DNA of 64,000 bases from Sphingomonas sp. IC081 (GCF_006874585.1 NZ_CP029761.1:1499001-1563000), one strand, 5' to 3'. Shown: positions 55,137 through 64,000, counted from the first letter of the stretch. Notes: a model not told the origin generated them from the sequence alone. Made by a program: numbers and translations.

Positions 55137-56071
55137 TGGGCAGGCTCCGCCGATGCGTTGGGGGCCGGGTTCCGGGCCTGCTTCTGGCTCTTGGCGGGCG
55201 CCTGATCGTGCTGTTCGATGGTCACCGTCGCGGTGCGGCCCGCGATCAGGCGCACGTCCTTGGGCACATCGGTCAGCTTCACGCGGACGGGGATGCGCTG
55301 GGCAAGGCGGACCCAGGTGAAGGTGGGATCGACGCTGGGCAGCAGGTTGCGCGAATCGCTGCGGGTGGTGTCGTTGATGCCCGCCGCGATGCTCTCGACC
55401 ACGCCCTTGATCTGGCGCGTCTCGCCCATCAGCACGACCGTCACCGGCGCGCCGACGTGGATATTCGGCAGCTTGGTTTCCTCGAAATAGCCTTCGACGC
55501 GGATCGAATCGCTGTCGATCAGCGCCATCGCCTGGCTGCCCGGCGCCACATAGTCGCCCGGATGCAGGTCGAGGTTGGTCACGGTGCCGTTGACCGAGGC
55601 GTGGACATTGGTGCGCGCGAGGTCGAGCTTGGCCTTGTCGAGCGCGCTCAGCGCCTGATCGAGCGCGGCGCGGGCGGTGGCGACGGCGGCAACGTTCTGT
55701 TCGTGGCTTTCGGTCGCCACCAGGTCGCCGAGGGCAAGGTCGCGCGCGGCCTCGCGCTGGGCCTGACCCAGCTTGGCCTGCGCGCTGGCGACGGCGGCCT
55801 GTGCCTGCTGCATCGCCAGCGTGTAGCGCGGACGGTCGATCACGAAGAGCAGGTCGCCTGCCCTGACCTCCTGGTTGTCGCGCACTTCCACCGAGGTGAC
55901 GAGGCCGCCGATGTCGGGCGTGACGCGCACCACGTCGGCGCGGACACGGCCGTCGCGGGTCCAGGGGCTGTCTTCGTAATGGTTCCAGAGCCAGTAGGCG
56001 ACGCCTGCGGACAGGACGACAAGGACGATGGTCGCAAGGCTCGGGGCGATCCGGGCAAGCAGGTTCTTCAT
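55133..56071 (-). CDS. aaeA: HlyD-type membrane-fusion protein (AaeA-like)
   Basis: 312 aa from the ATG at 56069-56071, which lies in the stop region of the DUF1656 gene (ATGA). A longer frame upstream runs into that gene and is not used. One membrane helix (about 10-30), then DSPWTRDGRVRADVVRVTPDIGG (the AaeA/EmrA start), a short helical hairpin and a lipoyl/barrel part are in the expected order. AaeA with AaeB exports aromatic carboxylic acids such as p-hydroxybenzoate in E. coli. Substrate here is inferred only by family. Confidence 0.9.
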   Translation of the reverse strand: MKNLLARIAPSLATIVLVVLSAGVAYWLWNHYEDSPWTRDGRVRADVVRVTPDIGGLVTSVEVRDNQEVRAGDLLFVIDRPRYTLAMQQAQAAVASAQAKLGQAQREAARDLALGDLVATESHEQNVAAVATARAALDQALSALDKAKLDLARTNVHASVNGTVTNLDLHPGDYVAPGSQAMALIDSDSIRVEGYFEETKLPNIHVGAPVTVVLMGETRQIKGVVESIAAGINDTTRSDSRNLLPSVDPTFTWVRLAQRIPVRVKLTDVPKDVRLIAGRTATVTIEQHDQAPAKSQKQARNPAPNASAEPAQ

Positions 56072-56283
56072 TGGCGGAAACCGATCAGCGGAGCGGCCCA
56101 GACCAGAAGCCCGAGCACGAGGATGTAAAGGCACAGGTCAACCGCCGCACGATAGGCGAATAGGCGGTAGAAACCCACGAGATTGGCAATGCGCATGAGC
56201 ATCAGGGTGATGACCGAGGCAATCACCGCGAGCACCAGAAGGGTCGGCACGAAGACGCCGTCGAACGAGATCTCGCCCCTCAT
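56068..56283 (-). CDS. aaeX: DUF1656 small membrane protein (AaeX-like)
   Basis: 71 aa, overlapping both neighbours by four bases (ATGA). Two membrane helices (about 10-32 and 46-66) and the EISFDGVFVP start with YRLFAYRAAVDL in the middle are the DUF1656 pattern. In E. coli the equivalent AaeX sits in front of aaeA. It probably stabilises or regulates the FUSC efflux protein; its function is not known. Confidence 0.9.
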   Translation of the reverse strand: MRGEISFDGVFVPTLLVLAVIASVITLMLMRIANLVGFYRLFAYRAAVDLCLYILVLGLLVWAAPLIGFRQ

Positions 56284-58337
56284 GCCGCCACCCTTTCGGG
56301 CGCGGCCATGGGCGGCGCTTCGGGGAAGATGTTGCGGCGCAAGCTGTAGAGGCTGAGCACGCCGGAACGACCGACGGCCGGATCCTCGTCATGCTGCACG
56401 GCGCCGAGCGCGACGTCGATCTCGTGCAGCAGCCTGGGGTCGGCAGGAGCGGGACGATCCGGTTCGAGGCCGCGGTAATAGTCGCCCACGCTCGCCAGCA
56501 CGGCGGTGAGCGGGGCGCTGCGTTCCGGCGACATGCCCAGGCGCAGTTCACGCAGTTCGCCGATGGCAATGCCGGTGCGAAGGTCACGCAGGGCATCGTA
56601 GAGCGGCTTTCCGGGCGAACGCCCGGCCATGGCAAGGCGGGGGGCAAGGTGTGCGATACGATCGAGCATGCGGTTGATCCAGGCGCGCACGTCGGGCGGG
56701 CCCATGAGGTTGGAACGTTCGGCGATATCCCCCCATCCGGCACGGATCGTGCGCCGGATGGCGGCTTGCGCGCCGGTCGAATTGAGCAGGCGGATCATGA
56801 CGATGGCGTAGAGAATGCCCACCAGCTGGGCGATGCCGCCGTTTATGTAACTGGCGAAACCGCCGACATACTCGTTCGCCACCAGCACCGGCGAGCCGAG
56901 GCCAAGCAGCATCGGCATCGCCACCCCTGCGTAACGCGGGGACTGCATCAGCATCCCCAGCATCAGCAGCATCGGCGCCATCGTCGCGGAAAACTGCAGG
57001 TAGCCGTCCAGCCGCGGCATCAGCACGAAGCCGTAGAGCATGCCCAGCAGCACCGCGATGAAGGTGCCGACAAAAAACGTGCGCAGCGGTGCCAGCGGGT
57101 CCGGCGCGGAAGCGAACAGCGCGGTGAACACGCCTGCCAGCATGATCGCGGTGCTGCCGTCGTGCCAGCCGCTCATGATCCACAGATAGCAGCCGAACAC
57201 GATGGTGGCGAAGGCCCCGAGCGCGCCGCGGACCGCCCCGCCATAATCGCGATGGACCTCGCGCCCGCGCCGCCCTTCGAGCAGTTCCGCCGCGCGCGCA
57301 CTGACCGGACGGGTGCTCGGCGTCTCCAGCTGTTCGGCGAGATCGCGGCAGTCGCGATGCGCCGCGATCAGTGTCGAAAGGCGCGAGAGCAGGCTGAGCA
57401 GGATGATGTCGTGCCAGGGCGTGGCGGCGCGAACCGGCGGTTCCAGCGCGGCGCAGCGGGCGCGCAGCGCCTCGGCCTCGGCGGTGCGGGAGGCGATGTC
57501 CATGTGCCCGAGGCGCGCGAACCAGTCCCGCGTATCGTCCAGCAGGCGGGCGATATCGGGATGGGGGATCCCGGCCTCATGAAGTTGCGCGATCCGGTCG
57601 GCAACGGCGGCCCCCAGCGGCATGATGAGCGAAAGCTGGTCCTGCAGGGCACGCACGGTGCGGATGCGCGGGGCGATGCGGGTGCTCTCGTAAGGAAGGT
57701 GGATCGAGAGCTGCTGCAATTCGGTGACGTCCAGCGCCAGCCGCCGCCGCTCGCGGTCGATCGCGGGATCGGCATCGACCGACAGCGAATCGCGTGACCA
57801 GCGCTCGGCGTCGGTCAGGATCGCGGTCACCCGCTGCAGCATGAAGGCCGACACCGACTGCGGAAACACCAGGGCATGGACAAAGCTGCCGCACAGGATG
57901 CCGATGGTGATTTCCTGCACGCGCAGCGAAGCCGTGGTGAAGATCAGCTGCGGGGTATCGACGCTGGGCAGCACGATCAGCACCGCCGTATAACCCGCCA
58001 GCACCGAGGCATAGGAGCGCGGTGTGCGGTCGAGCAGCGAGACGAAAACGCAGATCGCCAGCCAGCCACCGATCGCCAGCGTGAGCAGTTCGGGCGAATG
58101 GGCCAGCGGCGGCACCATGAACACTGCGGCGGCCGCCCCGATGAACGTGCCGACGACGCGGAACATCGCCTTGGACACCACCGCGCCCGCCAGCGGCTGG
58201 GCGACGATATAGGATGTCAGGAACGCCCAGTACGGCCGGTCCAGCCCGATCGACAGGGCAATGTAGACGGCCAGGATCGCGGCGAGGTACGCCTTCACCG
58301 AAAACAGCGCTGCATCAAATCCAAAGCGCTTGGTCAT
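56280..58337 (-). CDS. aaeB: FUSC-family efflux protein (AaeB-like)
   Basis: 685 aa. The N-terminal half has about five to six membrane helices (LAAILAVYIALSIGLDRPYWAFLTSYIVAQPLAG onward), a large cytoplasmic region follows (about 165-360), and a second set of helices lies near 370-520; the FUSC/AaeB layout. It exports aromatic acids or similar compounds with AaeA. The ATG at 58335-58337 overlaps the marR stop by ATGA. All genes of the operon overlap by four bases, so stoichiometric translation is likely. Confidence 0.92.
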   Translation of the reverse strand: MTKRFGFDAALFSVKAYLAAILAVYIALSIGLDRPYWAFLTSYIVAQPLAGAVVSKAMFRVVGTFIGAAAAVFMVPPLAHSPELLTLAIGGWLAICVFVSLLDRTPRSYASVLAGYTAVLIVLPSVDTPQLIFTTASLRVQEITIGILCGSFVHALVFPQSVSAFMLQRVTAILTDAERWSRDSLSVDADPAIDRERRRLALDVTELQQLSIHLPYESTRIAPRIRTVRALQDQLSLIMPLGAAVADRIAQLHEAGIPHPDIARLLDDTRDWFARLGHMDIASRTAEAEALRARCAALEPPVRAATPWHDIILLSLLSRLSTLIAAHRDCRDLAEQLETPSTRPVSARAAELLEGRRGREVHRDYGGAVRGALGAFATIVFGCYLWIMSGWHDGSTAIMLAGVFTALFASAPDPLAPLRTFFVGTFIAVLLGMLYGFVLMPRLDGYLQFSATMAPMLLMLGMLMQSPRYAGVAMPMLLGLGSPVLVANEYVGGFASYINGGIAQLVGILYAIVMIRLLNSTGAQAAIRRTIRAGWGDIAERSNLMGPPDVRAWINRMLDRIAHLAPRLAMAGRSPGKPLYDALRDLRTGIAIGELRELRLGMSPERSAPLTAVLASVGDYYRGLEPDRPAPADPRLLHEIDVALGAVQHDEDPAVGRSGVLSLYSLRRNIFPEAPPMAAPERVAA

Positions 58338-58786
58338 GGCTTGCTGCTGCTTTCAGCCACGCGGGCAGCGATTCGGTCGAGAACCGCCACGGTGGTTTCG
58401 AGGTCCGCATCGGTGATGCCATCCAGAAGGCCGGCGCGCAATGTGTTGAGGCGCGTATCAATTCGTGCGGCCAGCGCCTCGCCATCAGCGGTCAGCGACA
58501 GGTGCTTGGCGCGGCGGTCGGTCTCATCGGCGATCCGCGCGACCAGCCCGGCGCCTTCCAGCAGGTTGAGCGTGCGCACCAGCGAGGGTTCGGTAACCCC
58601 GACGACGCGGGCAAGCTCGCTCTGGCGCACCGTCTTGCCGAGGCGCAGCAAGTGCACCAGCGCCCAGCCCGAGGAGTTGGAAATCCCGAGCGAGGAAAGC
58701 GCATCGTCCGCCAGTTGCCGCCATGATCGCGACACCGGCGCCAGCCTTTCGGCAAATGCCCGTTCGCGCTTTCGTCGTTCCTGCAT
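58334..58786 (-). CDS. MarR-family transcriptional regulator
   Basis: 150 aa, a single winged helix with dimerisation helices. The recognition region VRQSELARVVGVTEPSLVRTLNLLEGAGLVARI and the wing DRRAKHLSLTADG are typical of MarR/SlyA. It probably represses the downstream FUSC efflux operon and is released by an aromatic ligand. A SlyA-like site TTAGCAGCCTAA lies 11 bp upstream of its start, suggesting autoregulation. The divergent GGT gene could share that control. Confidence 0.93.
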   Translation of the reverse strand: MQERRKRERAFAERLAPVSRSWRQLADDALSSLGISNSSGWALVHLLRLGKTVRQSELARVVGVTEPSLVRTLNLLEGAGLVARIADETDRRAKHLSLTADGEALAARIDTRLNTLRAGLLDGITDADLETTVAVLDRIAARVAESSSKP

Positions 58787-58796
58787 GGACGGGTAC

Positions 58797-58808
58797 TTAG
58801 CAGCCTAA
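58797..58808. promoter_or_regulatory. MarR/SlyA-type operator TTAGCAGCCTAA
   Basis: TTAG-CAGC-CTAA, with a further CTAA directly after it, differs from the SlyA consensus TTAGCAAGCTAA only at two central bases. It lies 11-22 bp upstream of the MarR ATG. The match to a consensus is from memory. Confidence 0.55.
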
Positions 58809-59031
58809 CTAATGACCGCAAGGCGAACGAACGGAGATATTATTGCAAGTCCCGCAAGCCAATCGGCAATTGCATCTGCTGCATTTGCGAAGATGCAGGC
58901 GCCGGAATCGGGCAGCGAGGCGCCCAGGAAGCCCCACTCTTGCACATGGCCAGGGGCGGCGGGGCTGGCACAAGCCGGCAAGGCTCGTTAAGCCACGGGA
59001 AAATCGGTCGCTCCCAGACAGGAGAACGCAC
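58809..59031. other. Promoter region between the MarR and GGT genes
   Basis: About 220 bp with no supported gene. AGGAGA at 59020-59025 serves the TTG start of GGT. Purine-rich and repeated TTGC/GCAA groups occur at 58842-58900, but no clear motif is recognised. Confidence 0.4.
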
Positions 59032-60780
59032 TTGCGCCGCCCCACCGCCTTCCGCCGTATCACCGCTTCCGCCCTCGCCCTATCGCTGACTTTCGCGCTG
59101 ACCGCGCCGTCGATCGCGCAGGCCGAGGCGCCTGTCGATGTTGCCGCTGCGAACACCCGCCCGCAGCAGTGGGGCCTTGCGCGCCACGCGATGGTCGCGG
59201 CGGCCAATCCGCTGGCGGTCGAGGCCGGAGTCGAGGTGCTGCGCAAGGGTGGTTCGGCGGTGGATGCCGCGGTTGCCATCCAGGCCGTGCTCGGGCTGGT
59301 GGAGCCGCAAAGCTCGGGCCTCGGCGGCGGCGGCTTCATGATCTATTACGATGCCAGGACCCGCAAGGTCACCGCCTACGACGGGCGCGAGATGGCCCCG
59401 TCCGGCGCCAGCAATCACCTCCTCGTCGATGACGGCGGCAAGCCCCTGCCCTTTGTCGACGCGGTGCTGGGCGGCATCTCCACCGGTGTTCCCGGCGCCG
59501 TCGCGATGCTCGACATGGCGCACCGCGATCATGGCAAGCTCGCCTGGGGCAGCCTGTTCGGCAAGGCGCACGAACTGGCCGCGGACGGCTTCATCGTCAG
59601 CCCCCGGCTTGCCGGCATGATCAAGTCGCGCGCGCCGCAGGCCTCCTCGCCCGACGCCGTGCGCTATTTCACGAAGCCGGACGGCACCCGCTATGTCGCG
59701 GGCGACCGGCTGCGCAATCCCGCTTACGCGCAGACGCTGGAGCGGATCGCCAAGTTCGGCGCATCCGGCCTGCTCACCGGCCCGGTCGCACAGGACATCA
59801 TCACCCGCCTCCACGAAGGCCCGCGCCCCAGCACGATGACGCTGGCCGATCTGGCCGCCTACAAGCCGCGTTCCGGCCCGGCGCTGTGCAATCCTTATCG
59901 CACTTACGTCGTCTGCACCCCTGAATCCCCCTCGGGCGGCCTCGGCCTGCAGGTCGCGCTGGGCCTGCTTGCCCATACCGACATCAACACGCGCTCGGCC
60001 AGCGACGAGAAGGCCTGGTTCCAGTTCGCCCAGGCCAGCCGCCTCGCCTATGCCGACCGCGACCGCTACGTCGGCGACCCGGCCTTCGTGAAAGTGCCCG
60101 AACAGGGCCTGCTCGACCCGGACTATCTCGCCAGCCGCGCCGCGCTGATCGGCGAGAGGGCCGGTCCCGTGAGCTTCGGCATGCCCAGGGGGGCGCCGGT
60201 CAACGGGCCCGATGCCACCGCCGAACCGGGCGGTACCAGCCACTTCGTCATCATCGACACGCAAGGCAACGTCGTCTCGATGACAACGACGGTGGAAAGC
60301 ATCTTCGGCTCGGGCCGTATGGTCGACGGCTTTTTCCTCAACAACCAGCTGACCGACTTCTCCTTCTCGCCGCGCGACCAGGACGGCGCGCCTGCCGCCA
60401 ATGCCCCGGCCCCCGGCAAGCGCCCGCGTTCGAGCATGGCCCCGGCCATCGTCCTCACCCCGCAGGGCAAGCTCGTGGCCGCAGCAGGATCGCCGGGCGG
60501 CACGTCGATCCAGGCCTACAACCTCAAGGTGCTGGTCGCCATGCTCGACTGGAAGATGACGCCGCAGGACGCCGTCGCGTTGCCCAACCTTGTCGCCAAG
60601 GGCGATGCCTTCAATGCCGACAAGTTCCCCGAACCGATCATGGCCGGGCTCGCCGCGCGGGGCATGCCGCTGTCGACCGGCAGGGGCGAGGAATCGGGGC
60701 TGCAGGCCGTGGTCGTGACCCCCAAGGGTTACCTTGGCGGCGCCGATCCCCGCCGGGAGGGCGTGGCCAGGGGATTCTGA
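59032..60780 (+). CDS. ggt: Gamma-glutamyltransferase precursor
   Basis: 582 aa from the TTG at 59032, chosen because AGGAGA lies six to seven bases before it and a signal peptide follows (MRRPTAFRRITASALALSLT...AQAEA). The protein cleaves itself before Thr402 in PGGTSHF, which becomes the nucleophile; QSSGLGGGGFMIYYD is the substrate-loop region and PRSSMAPAIVL and GSPGG the second-subunit motifs. It removes or transfers gamma-glutamyl groups from glutathione and peptides in the periplasm. An in-frame extension to 58843 has no family similarity. It heads a group with a sulfotransferase and a TonB receptor. Confidence 0.94.
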   Translation: MRRPTAFRRITASALALSLTFALTAPSIAQAEAPVDVAAANTRPQQWGLARHAMVAAANPLAVEAGVEVLRKGGSAVDAAVAIQAVLGLVEPQSSGLGGGGFMIYYDARTRKVTAYDGREMAPSGASNHLLVDDGGKPLPFVDAVLGGISTGVPGAVAMLDMAHRDHGKLAWGSLFGKAHELAADGFIVSPRLAGMIKSRAPQASSPDAVRYFTKPDGTRYVAGDRLRNPAYAQTLERIAKFGASGLLTGPVAQDIITRLHEGPRPSTMTLADLAAYKPRSGPALCNPYRTYVVCTPESPSGGLGLQVALGLLAHTDINTRSASDEKAWFQFAQASRLAYADRDRYVGDPAFVKVPEQGLLDPDYLASRAALIGERAGPVSFGMPRGAPVNGPDATAEPGGTSHFVIIDTQGNVVSMTTTVESIFGSGRMVDGFFLNNQLTDFSFSPRDQDGAPAANAPAPGKRPRSSMAPAIVLTPQGKLVAAAGSPGGTSIQAYNLKVLVAMLDWKMTPQDAVALPNLVAKGDAFNADKFPEPIMAGLAARGMPLSTGRGEESGLQAVVVTPKGYLGGADPRREGVARGF

Positions 60781-60829
60781 CGCGGGTCCGGCTTGAGCGG
60801 AGCGGATCGGCCACGCATAGTCGGCGCCG

Positions 60830-62608
60830 ATGAATCACACCGCACCTGCCGTTCCGCTCGGCCAACTCGTCGCGACCGACCCTGCCGGGGCCGTGCCCTT
60901 GCTGCGCGAGGCGCTGGCCCGCAAGGGCGAGGATCCGCGCGTGCTGCGCCTGCTCGGACAGGCCCTGCGCACGCTTGGACGGGACAGCGAAGCGGAACGG
61001 GCGGAAAATGCCGCGATCCGCGCCTCGGTGCGCGATCCCGCGCTGATCGCCATCGCGCAGGCCTTGCTGGCGAACGATTTGCCGACCGCCGAGGCGGGCC
61101 TGCGGGAACGCCTGTCCGCCCAGCCGCGCGATGTCGCCGCGATCCGCATGATGGCGGAACTCGCCGGGCGAATTGGCCGTTACCGCGACGCCGAGACGCT
61201 GCTGCTCCGCGCGCTGGAACTGGCCCCCGGTTTTGCCGCGGCCCGCGCCAATCTTGCCACGGTTCTCTACAAGCAGAACCGCTTCGCCGATGCCGTGGCC
61301 GCGCTGGACCACGTGCTCGCCGCCAACAGCGCCAGTGCGGGCGATCTCAACCTCAAGGCTGCGGCGCTGGGGCGGATCGGGGAATACGAGGAATCGCGCA
61401 GGATCTACCGCGAGCTGCTCGAAAGTTTCCCGGACCACGCCAAGCTCTGGATGAGCTACGGCCATATCCTCAAGACACTGGGCGAACAGGCCGAAGCCGT
61501 CAGCGCCTATCGCCGCTGCATCGCCCTCGAACCTGCCCTCGGCGAGGCATGGTGGAGCCTTGCCAACCTCAAGACGGTCCGCTTCGGCGATGCCGATGTC
61601 GCGGCGATGCGGCGCGTTCTGGATCAGGCCGGCATCGGGCCGGACGATCGCCTGCACCTCCATTTCGCGCTCGCAAAGGCGCTGGAAGATCGCAGCGAGG
61701 CCGAAGCCGCGTTTGCGCACTACGCCCAGGGCAACGCGCTGCGCAGCATGGAGCTGCAGCATGATCCCGAGGCCGTGGCCGAGCAGGTCGACGCGGTGAT
61801 CGGGACGTTCTCGCCGACCTTCCTCGCCGCCCATGCCGATGGCGGCGATCCCTCGCCCGCGCCGATCTTCATCCTCGGCATGCCGCGCGCCGGCTCCACG
61901 CTCATCGAGCAGATCCTCGGCAGCCACTCGCAGATCGAGGGCACGATGGAATTGCCCGACATTCCGGCACTTGCCATGCGCGAGGCACAGGCCACCGGCG
62001 GACGCCCGCGCGACTGGCCAGCCGCGCTGGCCGCCATGTCGCCGCAGCGCCGCGCCGAACTGGGGGCGGAATTCCTCGAACGCACGCGCGTGCAGCGCAA
62101 GACCGACAAGCCCTTCTACATCGACAAGCTGCCCAACAACTGGGCCTACCTCGGGTTCATCGCGCTGATCCTGCCCCATGCGAAGATCATCGACGCCCGC
62201 CGCCATCCGCTCGATTGCTGCGTCTCCAATTTCCGGCAGAACTACGCCAAGGGGCAGGCGTTCTCCTACGATCTCGCGCACATGGGCCGCTATTATGCCG
62301 ACTATGTGCGGGTGATGCGCCACTACGATGATGTGATGCCCGGCCGCGTTCACCGGGTGATCCACGAGGACCTGCTGGACGATCCCGAAAGCCGCGTCCG
62401 CGCGCTGCTCGACTATCTGGGCTTGCCGTTCGAGCCCGCCTGCCTCGAATTCCACAACAACACGCGCGCCGTGCGCACCGCCTCGAGCGAACAGGTCCGC
62501 CGCCCGATCAACCGCGACGGCGTCGGCCAGTGGCGCGCCTACGAGGCCTGGCTCGCCCCGCTCACGGCAGCATTGGGCGATCTTCCAGAGACTTACGCAA
62601 AATCCTGA
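60830..62608 (+). CDS. Tetratricopeptide-repeat sulfotransferase
   Basis: 592 aa. The first half (about 15-290) is a series of TPR units, for example the runs near residues 130-165 and 200-240 (YGHILKTLGEQAEAVSAYRRCIALEPALGEA). The second half is a PAPS sulfotransferase: GMPRAGSTLIEQIL (about 349-362) is the 5'-phosphosulfate-binding loop, and RRHPLDCCVSNFRQNYA carries the 3'-phosphate-binding Arg and Ser. The protein lacks a signal peptide. TPR-sulfotransferases are often found beside TonB-dependent receptors in sphingomonads and Caulobacter, as here. The acceptor is unknown. Confidence 0.9.
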   Translation: MNHTAPAVPLGQLVATDPAGAVPLLREALARKGEDPRVLRLLGQALRTLGRDSEAERAENAAIRASVRDPALIAIAQALLANDLPTAEAGLRERLSAQPRDVAAIRMMAELAGRIGRYRDAETLLLRALELAPGFAAARANLATVLYKQNRFADAVAALDHVLAANSASAGDLNLKAAALGRIGEYEESRRIYRELLESFPDHAKLWMSYGHILKTLGEQAEAVSAYRRCIALEPALGEAWWSLANLKTVRFGDADVAAMRRVLDQAGIGPDDRLHLHFALAKALEDRSEAEAAFAHYAQGNALRSMELQHDPEAVAEQVDAVIGTFSPTFLAAHADGGDPSPAPIFILGMPRAGSTLIEQILGSHSQIEGTMELPDIPALAMREAQATGGRPRDWPAALAAMSPQRRAELGAEFLERTRVQRKTDKPFYIDKLPNNWAYLGFIALILPHAKIIDARRHPLDCCVSNFRQNYAKGQAFSYDLAHMGRYYADYVRVMRHYDDVMPGRVHRVIHEDLLDDPESRVRALLDYLGLPFEPACLEFHNNTRAVRTASSEQVRRPINRDGVGQWRAYEAWLAPLTAALGDLPETYAKS

Positions 62609-62732
62609 ACGTGTGTTCATGTGGCAGAAATGTCATAGCTGCACCGCAACATGAGCGACCTCCCAAAGCCCTATTGCCGGTTCCCGAAAATTATGGAGAC
62701 CTACGCATAGAGGACATAATGGGGGTTAACGG

Positions 62733-64000
62733 GTGGTCGTTTCCGGCATTTCGTTTCGTCGCAGCATGGTCGCCATGCTGCTGGGGTCGTCCGCGATTGC
62801 TGCAGCGCAACCTGCCTTGGCGCAGGACGACAAGGCCGCACAGGCGCCCGCCGCCGATGGCGTCATCTACGTCACGGCCCAGAAGCGGGTCGAGAACCTC
62901 CAGGACGTGCCGATCGCGATCACCGCACTCGGCGCTGAAAAGCTGAAGGACCTGCAGGTCAAGGAACTGCAGGACGTCGTCAAGTTCCTGCCCTCGGTGA
63001 CGATCCAGACGGTGCAGCCCGGCTTCAGCCAGGTCTACTTCCGCGGCGTCGCCTCGGGCGAGAACGCCAACCACTCCGGCCCGCTGCCCACCGTCGGCAC
63101 CTATCTCGACGAAATGCCGATCACGACCATCCAGGGCGCGCTCGACATCCACGCTTACGACATCGCCCGCGTGGAAGCGCTGGCCGGCCCGCAAGGCACG
63201 CTCTACGGCGCCAGCTCGATGGCGGGCACCATCAAGATCGTCACCAATGCGCCAGACACCTCGGGCACGTACGGCGCAGTCGACGCGGAAGTGAACTCGG
63301 TCTCGCACGGCGACATGGGCGGCGTGATGCAGGGCTTCATCAACTACCGGATCAGCGATTCCGTCGCCGCGCGCCTGGTCGGCTGGTATCGCCATGACGG
63401 CGGCTATATCGACAATGTCCACGGCAGCCGCACCTTCGCCGTCTCGGGCATCACCCAGGACAATGCCGAGCTCGTCGAGGACAACTACAACGACGTCGAT
63501 ACCTACGGCGGCCGCCTGGCGCTGGGCATCGACCTTGACGGCAACTGGACGATCAAGCCCACCATCATGGGCCAGGTCCAGAAGACCAACGGCAGCTTCG
63601 CGCAGGAACGCTCCAGCGCCGTCAGCGGCAAGCTGCAGACCGTCCAGTACAATCCCGAGAAGAGCAAGGACGAGTGGTATCAGGCCGCCCTCACCATCGA
63701 GGGCAAGATCGGCAACTGGGACCTCACCGCCACCGGCGGCATCCTCAACCGCAAGGACTGGACGCAGTCCGACTATTCGGACTACTCCTACTTCTACGAT
63801 GCCCTGTTCGGCTCCGGCGCCTACCTCTACGACAATGCGGGCGATCTCGTCAGCCCGAACCAGTACATCAAGGGCAAGGACGCCTACCACCGCCAGTTCG
63901 GCGAAATTCGCATCAGCTCCCCGCAAAGCAACCCGCTGCGCTTCATCGGCGGCGTGTTCTACCAGCGCCAGCAACACCACATCGAGCAGAACTACATCAT
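62733..64000 (+). CDS. TonB-dependent outer-membrane receptor, N-terminal part (cut by the window end)
   Basis: The GTG start at 62733 is the first possible one after an in-frame stop; GGGGG lies seven bases before it. A signal peptide (MVAMLLGSSAIAAAQPALAQ) is followed by a TonB-box-like DGVIYVTAQKRVENLQDVPIA, a plug domain (PSVTIQTVQPGFSQVYFRGV, then VEALAGPQGTLYGASSMAGTIKIVTN) and barrel strands that are still open at 64000, about 422 codons. It imports a ligand, often a siderophore, vitamin or oligosaccharide, using TonB energy. The ligand is unknown. Confidence 0.93.
   Translation, partial: MVVSGISFRRSMVAMLLGSSAIAAAQPALAQDDKAAQAPAADGVIYVTAQKRVENLQDVPIAITALGAEKLKDLQVKELQDVVKFLPSVTIQTVQPGFSQVYFRGVASGENANHSGPLPTVGTYLDEMPITTIQGALDIHAYDIARVEALAGPQGTLYGASSMAGTIKIVTNAPDTSGTYGAVDAEVNSVSHGDMGGVMQGFINYRISDSVAARLVGWYRHDGGYIDNVHGSRTFAVSGITQDNAELVEDNYNDVDTYGGRLALGIDLDGNWTIKPTIMGQVQKTNGSFAQERSSAVSGKLQTVQYNPEKSKDEWYQAALTIEGKIGNWDLTATGGILNRKDWTQSDYSDYSYFYDALFGSGAYLYDNAGDLVSPNQYIKGKDAYHRQFGEIRISSPQSNPLRFIGGVFYQRQQHHIEQNYI

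Noticed and set aside
58843..59031. N-terminal extension of GGT
   Set aside because: The extension is basic and unlike the family, and the signal peptide begins at the TTG at 59032.
60638..62620. A long minus-strand open frame opposite the sulfotransferase gene
   Set aside because: It lacks a ribosome site and a plausible protein pattern; the plus strand has the sulfotransferase motifs.
62609..62732. A possible Pho box upstream of the TonB receptor
   Set aside because: The TTCAT and GTCAT half sites do not have the spacing of a true 11-bp repeat, so the match is weak.

Overview
The window is a GC-rich alphaproteobacterial chromosome segment, most likely from a sphingomonad close to Novosphingobium. 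The reasons are the gene order dusB-ntrB-ntrC-ntrY-ntrX-hfq-hflX, a double-length Hfq with two Sm domains, a fused IspD-IspF enzyme, a TonB-dependent receptor of sphingomonad type, and many GTG/TTG starts with ATGA or GTGA gene overlaps. The species is inferred from gene content, not proven.

Layout. Positions 1-3051 are the end of an integrated element: a truncated SRAP (abasic-site crosslinking) gene, a replication-protein-like winged-helix gene and a P4-type tyrosine integrase next to the 3' end of tRNA-Ser(UGA) at 3052-3141. From 3316 to 12478 on the plus strand runs a cell-wall, DNA-metabolism and translation cluster: MltB-type transglycosylase, RlpA-like SPOR protein, DacF/DacC carboxypeptidase, tmk, holB, metG, tatD, a PhnP-like hydrolase, a small membrane protein and mazG. 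The minus strand from 21942 to 12455 carries dusB, the two nitrogen two-component systems NtrBC and NtrYX, tandem Hfq and HflX. Then come ispDF, a secreted unknown, pncC, lipA-ratA, a beta-carbonic anhydrase, a secreted TPR-like protein, gyrA, a DUF952 protein, trmFO, an EF-hand protein, a degenerate phytoene-synthase-like protein, pdhA-pdhB and an FtsB/DivIC protein.

From 37193 to 43782 is a complete five-gene ABC exporter operon (HlyD, double ATPase, two permeases, NodT outer-membrane factor). A 270-bp palindromic element at 43891-44160 separates it from an ABC-F/GreA-like pair; a DEAD-box helicase follows. From 48868 to 53656 is a plus-strand set of envelope genes: a DUF2334 deacetylase-like protein, two GT4 glycosyltransferases, a polytopic membrane protein and a DUF2141 protein. 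Opposite it, 58786-53697 is a MarR-controlled AaeXAB-like efflux operon. The window ends with a gamma-glutamyltransferase, a TPR-sulfotransferase and the start of a TonB-dependent receptor.

Most of the window is conserved core genome. The parts least explained by known systems are the three-way-junction palindrome at 43891-44160, the two-glycosyltransferase envelope cluster, the GGT/sulfotransferase/TonB receptor module, and a palindrome carrying two GANTC methylation sites just upstream of the divisome gene. No rRNA, CRISPR array or complete insertion sequence was seen.
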